DNA of 64,000 nucleotides from Gigantopelta aegis (taxonomy: Eukaryota > Mollusca > Gastropoda > Neomphalida > Peltospiridae): the NCBI RefSeq assembly GCF_016097555.1, contig NC_054704.1, positions 75,662,118 to 75,726,117 on the forward strand, written 5' to 3'. Within the stretch, counting starts at the first letter, position 1. The number at the start of each line of letters is the position of its first letter. Below the pieces are notes generated by a model. The model had not been told where the DNA came from, made no database searches, and saw only the letters and a program-made list of their open reading frames with translations. Both the position numbers and the translations under genes were made by a program. Positions 41,409 to 53,400 of the stretch are shown piece after piece.

Positions 41409-44400
41409 ATGATGGACCCAAACAGTGATGTGTGGCCAGGTTTTCGTGCGGCTTCACAGCGCACAGAGCGGTGTCTTTTGGGTAATGAGGAAGTCCAGCT
41501 GCCCGAGTTATTAATAGAACAGGTTCGGTTAATATATATTTTAAGAGTATTGCAAATGTACAGATCTTTATAAAATGGTCACCTTTTGTCTCAACCAACT
41601 ATGTGTTCCTGTTCCTATGATCTCTGCTTGGTTCATTAAAAGATGTGGTATGTGTTGTTCTGTATGTGATGAAATGGTGTATGTAGTAACAGCACAGTGT
41701 TTTTCCTACATCTGGTTTAAATATTGCTTTGCAGAATCCTCTGAAGTATTTCAAAATCTTTTTCAGGGTCACATTTTTAGTGAGGTGTTATCACAGAACA
41801 CATGGGAGACAGTAATCACTGATGCTCAAAAAGAAGAGTTAATGGTATGTTATGTGTAGTTCAAGACTAATTCATAGGTGTCAAAAGTGTTCCCACCCAC
41901 CCCCACCCAATTTTAAAGCTGTCATAACCAGAATATGCACCCACCCACCGACCCACATTTGAAAAGTGATTTACTAACTGTTCTTACCACCCACCCCTAC
42001 CCAATTTTAAAGCTGTCATAACCAGAATATGCACCCACCCACCGACCCACATTTGAAAAGTGATTTACTAACTGTTCTTACCACCCCACTACATACATGG
42101 TTCATATGGGTCCTGGAAATTCTGGAATTTGCAGATGTTATTTTCTGGGCCTAGAAGTTATGAAATTTTTTGTTGGGTCATCAAAATTCGTGGAAAGTAA
42201 AAAATGGTTGATAATTAAGGTGGGTTTTTTAAAACTTTAAATAAGTGTTGAAGAGATGGCAGTAAATGGCAAAACATTGTAATATCGGATTACCTTGATC
42301 AATGATTGGACAAAAGTTTTAACTCTTAATTACTGTTTGGTACTTTGAAAAACCCCGGTATATATATATACATTTCTTTAACGAAAATTCAGGATGTTGT
42401 CACTTAACACTCGGTAGGTTTGCTGTTCATTTCCTTTTGTCCATAAGTTGTATAATATTGTTAGAACCAATTTTTGTGTAACAGTAATTAAAATCTGTTT
42501 TTAAGAAACTTCTTCCCAAGTTTACTGAGAATGATGCAGAAGAAAAGAAAGAGACTGTGAGGTAAGATTTGTGTGCATGTGTCATTTTTGAACTTGCGTG
42601 TATGTTTTCGTGAGGGTGCTATTTAGGACTTAACCATGAATTTTGTTGTTGTTGAGGGGAGTGATTAATTGGTTCATTAATTTATATTATGGTGAGTCAT
42701 TTAAGATGTTATATCCTTTGATAAATTGAATCCTTTTGTAGTACTTAAAAAAATATTCACATGCTATGGGGAGCTAAATACACTCCTTGAACTTGTCTCC
42801 GGGGGAGCCAGTGATGCCTTCCTTTAACCTGCTAGGTCTGCTATTTGTGTGTGGTGTTGGTTTGCATTTAGAAGTACATTGCTCTCTTAATTCTAGGTGA
42901 GAAATTTTAGACAAAAGCAGTTTCGCATATCTAAACAATAATTTGAATATGCACAATAGCAACAAATAATAGTGCAAAATTATATGAAAAGCGAGAGGAG
43001 AAACACTCGTCACTTTTCATTTTTGATGTGTATATATGTTGGAGCAGGTGTGGGTGGTAACGTGTTTGTGCTTGGGTGAATATGTTTGTTCTTATGGATC
43101 ATGTTAAAGGGACACACCCTAGTTACGGCTAGTTGTTAACCATTACGGCGTTGTTTTTCGCTATTAAACCCATTTTTTCACAAATAAAATTGCACTTTAC
43201 TTACATTTTATTATTTAGAATACACATTTCCATTCACCTGAAGTGTTTTTTGGTAATCCTTATAATCCTGATGTTTATAAAACCATAAAATGCATTTTTA
43301 ATATTTCTTAAAAAGCCGCGTGCACTCGAGAAAAAAACGTTAAGCAAGCGAGGTCCAATCTATTTTTAGAGGGAATCTTCCTGTGTAAACGTCACAGACG
43401 TTGGTATACCACGTGACCGTTATCATTTTGGTTCGGTTTGTTTTCTCGTGCACGGTTCGTGCAATCAACATCCGATTTGTTGTTGTTTGCTTGTTGTTCA
43501 TTTGTGAGATTTTTCTTCACAGTTCGTGAACATTTTCAGTAACAATAAAGTTCAGACAAGTAAGTATCTCAATACAAAATGTTACAAACCCTTAAAACCA
43601 ATAATTTTGCTAAGTCTTACGATATCTGGAGAGGGGATACAACCAGGACAGAACAGTTGGAACATGTCCAATAGAGGTGAAAGGAACGCACCCCAAGTCT
43701 GTGCGCACTCCGTGAAATTTGTCATGACGTAGGCATTGTTGTGCTTCGAGTGACATCTACCGGTGACATCAGAATACTAACTTTCAAAATTATTTCAAGC
43801 AATTGGGACATGGGGATTCCCATGGTATTTATCGATATAAAACCTGTTTTTTCACTCCATTTGATAAAAACGTGATCTAAGTGTGTTGCAGGTTTGTAGA
43901 TTAACCAAATTATAATTTATTTTCGCTGGATGGAACTAGGGCGTGCGGCTTTAACTTGTCTATTAAAAAAAAAAAAAAAAAAATTAAAACAAAAAATTAA
44001 TGTGTTTAACAGTAAGCTGTAATTCATGTCAGGAAACAAATGAAATAGTTACGTTAATAGTGATTGATATTAATTTTCTTTCACCAATCAACATGTCTGG
44101 TGTTCATTTTTACAGGAGATTGTTTTCCGGTGAAGATTTTAAGTTTGGAAATCCACTCACTCAGTTCCAGGCTAAAATGAGAGGTGAGTTTTACACTCCA
44201 ATTTATTTTCAAGAAACCTACATAATAAATACAAATTTTGGATTTTGTGATGCAGTTTGATTTTAATCACTGTGTTTGATCACCCAGTGTATTTCATTTA
44301 TAGGTTTGAACTGTCATTATTGTTTTGTTGTTTGAGTGACTTGTATTTGTATTCATCTCTGGTCATCGAAACTAAAACAGTCCTCTTACTCCATCAAATA

Positions 44401-47400
44401 TCCTTTAGGATCGATCCCCATCGGTGGGCCCATTGGGCTATTTCTCGTTCTGGCCACTGCACCACAAGGTATACCAAAGGCCGTGGTGTGTGCTATCCTG
44501 TCTGTGGGGTGGTGCATATGAAAGATCTTTTGCTGCTAATTGAAAAAGAGTAGTCTATGAAGTGCCGACAAAGGGTTTCCTCTCTCAATATCTGTGGTCC
44601 ATAACCATACGTCAGATGCCATATAACCATAAATATAATGTGTTGAGTGCGTCACTAAATAAAACATTTCCTTCCTTCTGTCAATATCCTATTCATTTTT
44701 TGGTAGACTTTCTTCACCATGAACAGAATCACGGCTAACTGAAGATCACTCACCTGAAATCATGCTAAGCAAGTGATCACATTAAATTTGAAACAAAATG
44801 TATTGAAAATGTTATTGCAAGGAGCTAAATTTGTTGATCTCCTAAAAATTATTTCAGGCGAGTGTGGAGGAGAGTGAGAGTGATCACTCACCTTTCCTGG
44901 TAAAGACTGTTAGAGGTATACTACTTGAATGTAATATAAAATAAACACTTCACATGGCTCGAACTTAAGAAGATTTCTCCCACGGAAATTTTTAAAAGAA
45001 TTGCCATGGGTGAAACAGTCCACCAAGGGCAGTTTTGAGCCTGCCTATGGCAATTTTGTTAAATGTGACATTTGCAGCAAGTAAACATGACTGAAAGGCT
45101 ATCGTATTGTATAAATATTCTACTATTTCAGATGGCTACCTCTCGCCAGACATTGCCAAGTACTCAAGTTTGTGCAGAAGTTACAAATATCGTGAATACA
45201 AGTTTCGCCAACAACGATACTATTCTGACCTCCTCAAGGATATCATACTTGCTAAACAGGTGCAAATGTAATATTAAAAAATACTATAAAGGACAGCATT
45301 TTGTAAACTGTAATAATGAATATATGGATTGTAGATTGTTTAATTTTTAATTTTTAAATTTATAAGTTGATTACATTTTAATACTGCCTTTGTAAAAGGA
45401 AAAATTTGTTGCAAGAAAAAAAAGTGTTATAGATGTGTGAACCAGTAATTGTGTTGCCTTGCATCTCTATGTAAACTGGGGCTAGATTTAGCTGTGTCGC
45501 TTGAGTGTTCGCTTGAGGTGCTTGCATTGTAGGTCCATTCAGCTGGTTGGGTTTTTCTCGTTCCAACCAGTGCACCACAACTGGACAAAGGCCGTGGTAT
45601 GTGTTTTCCTGTCTGTGGGAAAGTGCATATAAAAGGTCCCTTGCTGCATAAGAAAAAATGTAGCGGGTCAGAATTACCAAATGTTTGACATCCAATAGCC
45701 TGTCATTAATTAATCAATGTGCTCCAGTGGTGTCCTTAAACAAAACAAACAAACAAACTGCATGTAAACATTAAATAAATTTGCTCTAAAAATGAAACTC
45801 CAATAATTAAATTGCAAAGCATTATATTTAAGCAGATTAAATATATAGTATTCAAACAATTCTTAATGTAAAGCATAGTGTAATTCAGTTGTATTTTCAG
45901 TGTGCTGATCAGTTTATTACTTTACTTTATAGTTATTGTGTTTTCTTCTTTTGAATAAACTCTGGTTTTATTAATTTTTAAATCTCTTTTTGCTTCAGCA
46001 AGTACTAGAAGAGGTAAATCATTTGGCACCTGATGAATCCATTAAAATTCATCACGTTCCCACACCTCCGAAAAATAAATCGATGGAACAGAAAGTAAAG
46101 AAGAAATACATCCGGTAAGAGTAAGTCAGAAAGTGACATGATAATTTAGTTTTGATTTTGTAACTATGTGATCAACTACAAGAAAGAAACTGAGCAACTG
46201 AGTGAATTGTGTATTTGTAACTATAATAGCAAGTGACAGAACTTGAATGAATTGTAGGTTTATAACTACATAAGGAAGTAATTGGTAACAGTGAATTATG
46301 TATATTTTAATAATACAAATAATTAACTAAGAAATTGCATACATTGCACATTTGTAATTAAAAGAGCTAGTAACTGAGTGAATTTTAATATTTCTGTTAG
46401 AAATGTGAATTGTGTATTTGTAACTATATACGCCAATAAGTGAGCATCTAAGTGAATTTTATGTTGTAATTATGTGAGCAAGTAACTAAGAAACTGAGTG
46501 AATTAAGCCTTACAAGTTGAGCAATTTGCTCAATTGATACATTTGTGAATTGTGCATTTATATTAACACACATTTGGGTCACTGATTGAATTGAGTATTA
46601 AAATTGTCTGGCAATATGAGCGACTGATTGAGCAAGTGAATGAATTGTGTATTTGTAGTAATATGAACAGTTAAATGAGTGAATTGAGTATACATTGACA
46701 AGTGATTTTCTCTTAATGTGCAGGTTACTGAAAGACATCCGTGAAGAGTGCGGGGTGGAGGAGACGTCCTCGGAGGAAGAGGAGGAGTCAGTCAGTGAGT
46801 GACAGTTACTAAACAGTGATTCATTACCATGATTACCCCACTCCCACAAACCCCTCCACTAGTACACAGTTACAGGAAGTAATACATGACTAGGTTTCCC
46901 CCCCATCACCCCAGCCAGTACACAGTTACAGGAAGTAATACATGACTAGGTTTCCCCCCGTCACCCCAGCCAGTACACAGTGACTGTATGAGCGTGTTAA
47001 ATGTATTAAATGTTTTTCAAAATACATTGCGGTGTGCTCTGCATTAGTTGATGGATATTGTTTTTAATTGGTGTGTATTTAGTCTTTTAAAGTTTTAATG
47101 TCAAATTTTATATACTTTTGACATGATTTGTGATCACTATTGCAGGCCCAGTCCAGAGAAGCCGACGTCAGTTGTTTAAGTCTCTTGGTCCGATCCCGTC
47201 CCCCGAGCCAACAGTACCTAGCGTGTTGGCAACATTTGCTTCAAAACCAGTAGCTGTGAATGGAGATATCGCAGGTAGGTTGTAGAGCAGCAGAGTAGTA
47301 ATCTACTGAATCTAGTCGTGATCAGGGACAGGATTTACCCGAGTAGGGAGAGTGCTCACCTGAAGTGGGTGGATCATAGGATCAAATCTCCTTGGTGAAT

Positions 47401-50400
47401 CCATTTGTTTTTTTTACCAACCCAAAGTTTATTTTGTTTAACGACACCACTGGAGCACATTGATTAATTAATCATCGGCTATTGGATGTCAAACATATGG
47501 TTATTCTGACTCGTAGTCATCAGAGGAAACTCGCTATGTTTTTCCTAATGCAGCAAGGGATCTTTCATATGCACTTTCTCACAGACAGGAAAGCCTTTGT
47601 CCAGTTGTGGTGCACTGGTTGGAACGAGGAAAACCCAACCCAACCAGAATGAAATGAATGAATGGAATGAAATGAATGAATGAATGAAAACTACATCAGC
47701 TATTGGGTGTCCAAATAATTTGATGATCAAAATCGATGTAAAAATTGAAAACATTAAAATAAAACAGTGTAAAGAGCTGCCTATGGAAAAGTACATTTAA
47801 AAGATCCCTTGGGGAAAATGGCAAAATGTCAGAATTAACAAATGTGACTAGTAGTGTAGTTTGTATTGTATATATTACTAATAGTTCATAAGACTAATAG
47901 TTTATATTATATATATTTCTGACAGCCGATGTGGCTAGTAGTACAGTTTGTGTTGTGTGTGTGTATATATATATATATATTACCATACTCTATGTAATGT
48001 TTGTCTTGGTTTCTATTAACTAGGCTCAAATCTGACACACGTCAAGCGACAGCGACCAATCAGCCCCGTGGAGATAACTGAAGAAGATTACCACATGATG
48101 TTACTCAAGCACAAGAAGAAGAAAGCAGAAAGTGCTGTAAGACATGTTTATTGTGTTTGGTTGTGCGTCATTACACAACAAACAACTAATACAGTTAGAG
48201 CTATAATGTTCATATCAAACACTTGAACAAAAAAGTATAAAATGCACTAAGGACTCCGCATTGTTGGATTTTGTAGTAAATTTCAAATTTTATTATGATC
48301 TGAAACTGTTCCTGACCTTGTTCTTTGATGTAAAATATTTACATTTTAAGACCATGTGAAAATGTTTCCAAATTTTGTTTTCAATGTCATTTTCATATCT
48401 GTGGAAGGAAATGGTTTATTTAACAACACACTCAAGACATTTTATTTACGGTTATATGGCGTCAGAATTCATCTCTGTGGTGTCCACTGGTGACCGATAT
48501 TCTACCATTTTTATAGAGCCTAAAGATAGGCTGGACAGTTTATATTATAATCAGCAGTTTTGAAAGTAATACATTGTTTTCTGTTAGAATTAATATTTAA
48601 AATGTTTCCAAAATGAAAATAAGCGAGCACATGTTACTAGTTAATAAATGTCTCTATATAATATTATAGTTAATTGTTGAATATTTTCTAGACACTAGAT
48701 AAAGCTATTGTAGACACTAATTAAGGCTATATTTTTTTAGACACTTGTCAAAGCTGTATCTTCTAGACACTAATTAAAGCTTCCGATGCCATATAACCGT
48801 CTATAAAATGTGTTGAGTGCATCGTTAAATAAAACATTTCCTTCCTAATTAAAGCTATATCGTCTACACACTATATAATGTTAGACACTATATGTTAGAC
48901 ACTATATGTTAGACGTGCTGTAATGTTCGAGACTGGTCTAACATACCTCCTTATCTAGGCTATTGTGACCTAGATCAGTGTGACAGTTTATTTCATAATG
49001 AGAAAATTGCTCTTTAATAACGTCATCTACTCCCTGAGTTATGAGCAAGACTGACTGCAGAGGTACTAACTGTTGTTATTTTAGGATCTCCTGGAGCTCG
49101 ACACACAGTCTGTAACACTACAGGACATCCTGAACCGATGTCAAGCCAACAGGAAGATATCTAAATCGCCTTCAGGTAGTTTTACTTTACCTTTGTTGTT
49201 GTATTAAAGAGAACTGCAGAAATAATAAATAGAATAGTTATTGAAGGGTATTTATCCTGCAACCACTGTTTCTATTGACAGATTATGATAACTGATTAAA
49301 GCAAAGTCATAAACGTACACTATCAGATTATGACTTTTGACGTCACTTATATGATGTCACACGCATAGATACATTACAAAATTGCTCCTTTGACCATCGT
49401 ACAATGTGGCTGGAATAACAGCAATGATAGCTTTTCCCCATAATCTCTATGGTCTGCAGGATAAAGATAATAACTAGTAAATGACGTTGGTCGAATGAGA
49501 AATTCCACTTGGCAGAGCCTCGGAGAATTTACCATTCTTGCCTTCACAGGATAAAGCAGATATCCGATGTCATTAAGTAGTTATTCTCTATTTATTTAAC
49601 TAGCAATATAAATAACATATTTCGAAGTACTTTCTCTTTGAAGATCAGCATTTCGGATATTAGTATACTTTCTTGTTGAAAAACACTTGCTTTCAATAGA
49701 TTCATGATTTGAATATATCATATGAACAAAATGATTTCTGAAAAGGGATTCAATTGCATTCTTTGATATATGTTTGTGTTTATATTTTGTAATGGGAACT
49801 GTAATGTCCGAAGTAGGGTAACGTTAGATGTGAGATATTGACTTGTATATATAGATGTAAGATATTGACTTGTATAGAGGTGTGATATTCACTGTTATGA
49901 ATGAGAGATGTATAGTACACTGGCATATTTGACTTGTGTTGAAGTGAGATATTTATTTATCTAGATGTTAGATGTAAAACACACATATATGAAATACAGT
50001 ATTGTTGTGAGATCTAAGAGTAAGCTGTTGTGTTTGTGTAGGTTCATCTGCTCAGATATCTCCGGTTGCGAAGAAGAAGCTAAAGGTGAGAGACCGGGAA
50101 GACCGGAAGTTGAAGAACAAGCTGAAGACAGAGTTACCGGATTCCAGTTGCAAGGAGAGACTCGGGTCTCCCATGATCGACGGCGGGGATGAAGATCTAG
50201 AAGTCCCATCTGATTTACTGCAGCGTGATGAGGGAGGTGTGCCTGACTTCCCCCTGCCTGAGTAAGTTTGTTTGATGTGATAATAGAGGTGTGGGTGGAA
50301 TAGGGAGATAATTGATTTACTTCTACCTGAGTATCAATAAAATGATAATAGTGGAGGTGGCAGATTTACTGCTACATGAGTTTGATTGAATACAATGTGA

Positions 50401-53400
50401 TAATTGGAAGTGCGGTTGAGAGTTGGCTAAGTAAGTTTGTTTGATGTGATAATAGAGGTGTGGGTGGAATAGGGAGATAATTGATTTACTGCTACCTGAG
50501 TATCAATAAAATGATAATAGTGGAGGTGGCAGATTTACCGCTACATGAGTTTGATTGAATACAATGTGATAATTGGAAGTGCGGTTGAGAGTTGGCTAAG
50601 TAAGTTTGTTTGATGTGATAATAGAGGTGTGGGTGGAATAGGGAGATAATTGATTTACTGCTACCTGAGTATCAATAAAATGATAATAGTGGAGGTGGCA
50701 GATTTACCGCTACATGAGTTTGATTGAATACAATGTGATAATTGGAAGTGCGGTTGAGAGTTGGCTAAAACTGATTGAATATGAAGCTAAATAATGATGA
50801 CACAATGTCCTGTCATTGAGTGTAAGTTTTTAAACTTGCCGGTCGGTTCATTTTGCATTTGTGGGGTTTTTGGGAGCATCATTTTGCCAGGTATGTTTGC
50901 ACAGCAGTATCATTAAGTAATTATTAACAAAAAGAAGATACTTTTTATTTGTATTTCTTTTACAAATACAATACTCAAATAAATTTTCCACAAAAGTTCA
51001 ACCGGAAGAAACATATCATGGCATTACGTGTTTTCAATAGGATCAGCAAAAGACATTAACAAAAAAAAAAGGTGAAAGATATTGTCAAAAACTAGGAAAG
51101 ATGTATATGATAAATAGACCATTTCATGGTGTTTTTTCGAATACAATTTTTATTTTGTATGTCAGCTTGTGATGTGTGAAAACCATATTTTCACTCATTG
51201 CTTAGCAATTTGTGAAAATCATATTTGAAAAAACACCATGAAATAGCCTCTATAAAGTGTGATACGGGGTGTGAGTGGGGGTTGGAAGGTAACTAACTTC
51301 TCTCCACCCCAGAGTTAATGTATTAGACTTAATACAGTGTAATAGTGAGGGGTGGGCGAATGGGTGCCTAACATCACGCTACCTGACTAAATATATTTAC
51401 ATATTTGAATCAATACAGTGTGGTGGATGCTCGATGTTCCTTTACATGAGTAGGTATGTTCAATTCCGATGGGGTGTACCCAACGTATCTCTATGCCTAT
51501 GTGTAGCTGATATTACTTCCTTCTTGTCGGGACTATTTCAGGACAGGGTCCAAGCTCAGTAGTTTCTTCAGCTTGTTGCGTGATCTAATTTGTGAATGCC
51601 CCGACCAGCGAGTCAGCACAGCGAAGGTATTTCATATCTTTGTTTTAACACATTGTGTTTATAATTATGTTTTGTATCTGTATCTTACTATGTAGACTAG
51701 TGAGTCAGGACAGCGAAGGTATTTCATATCTTTGTTTTAACACATTGTGTTTATAATTATGTTTTGTATCTGTATCTTACTATGTAGACTAGTGAGTCAG
51801 GACAGCGAAGGTATTTCATATCTCTTGTTTTAATACACAGTGTTTATAATTGTGTTTTGTATCTGTATCTTACTATGTAGACCAGTGAGTCAGCACAGCG
51901 AAGGTATTTCATATCTCTTGTTTTAATACATTGTGTTTATAATTGTGTTTTGTATCTGTATCTTACTATGTAGACTAGTGAGTCAGCACAGCGAAGGTAT
52001 TTCATATCTCTTGTTTTAATACACAGTGTTTATAATTATGTTTTGTATCTGTATCTTACTATGTAGACTAGTGAGTCAGCACAGCGAAGGTATTTCATAT
52101 CTCTTGTTTTAACACATTGTGTTTATAATTATGTTTTGTATCTGTATCTTACTATGTAGACTAGTGAGTCAGGACAGCGAAGGTATTTCATATCTTTGTT
52201 TTAACACATTGTGTTTATAATTATGTTTTGTATCTGTATCTTACTATGTATATTAGTGAGTCTGGACAGCGAAGGTATTTCATATCTTTGTTTCAACACA
52301 TTGTGTTCATAATTATGTTTTGTATATTTATCTTAGTATATAGACCAGTGAAAGTATTTAATCTCTTTTATACGCAGCGTCTAATTTCCTATGTTTATCT
52401 CAATATGTAGATCTGCATGTCGGTGCAGTGAAGGTATTTCATATCTCCTCTTTATACAGTGTCCAATTACAGTTATAGAGATACTTTCTATTTTTATCTC
52501 AATTTGCAGACTTTTATCTGAATATAAAGTTCTATATTACAGTGCCCCGACATAGTTGGTTAATGTAATTTTTTATGATTATTACCATCATACCTCAAAA
52601 AAAAAAGTGATTTTTTATTTGTTTTATTATGATGAATATAACCACTGTACTTTGATAATGTGAGGTGTGTGATTGTTATTTATGATGGCTGTAACCACTG
52701 TACTTTGATAATGTGAGGTGTGTGATTGTTATTTATGATGGCTGTAACCTATTTGTAGTTGGAGGAGCGAGTTCGAGAGTGGCAGGAGTCCCCATCGAGT
52801 TCGTTGAACACCTGGTTCTTACTGCAGCCCAACTGGGTGGAGTCTGTGCAGTCCGCGCTCAAGTTCCTGTCGGGAGATGTGTTGGGTAATTCTCGTTCAT
52901 TTCCATTCATTCATTCATCCATCCATCCACTATGATATGTTTTACTGATAAAAACAATTAAACCTGATGTTGGCCTAACTTTTTTTTATTAAAATCAATT
53001 ATACATTGATGTTGGCGTAACCAGCTGTTAAAAACAGTTCAGCATTGACTGTCACCAAGTACTAGTATTCATTAAGATTTACAGGTAGATTCCATGCATT
53101 TTTCACCATTTTCATCTTGAGGGAGTGGGGACAGGGTTGTAGTTCAATGGTAATGTAGTAGCCCAAGGTGCAGTGTGTTGTAGGATCAGCTGACTCTGAT
53201 GGGTTTGTTTTGTGTTTCACCCCAACCAGTGCCTAACTGCTGGTACGTATTCATTTTATGGTACGTATTATCCTGTTTAAGGAAAAGTGCTGCACATGTA
53301 AATGATCCCTTGCTGCTGTGTATAGGTTTCGGCATGTTGGTCAAACGCTGATGTACATTTTATATTTCAGGTTTAACGGTTGAAAACTTCATTCCGTTTC

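Noticed and set aside
41112-41598. Minus-strand frames over the first NFRKB exon
   Set aside because: Antisense to a well-supported coding exon.
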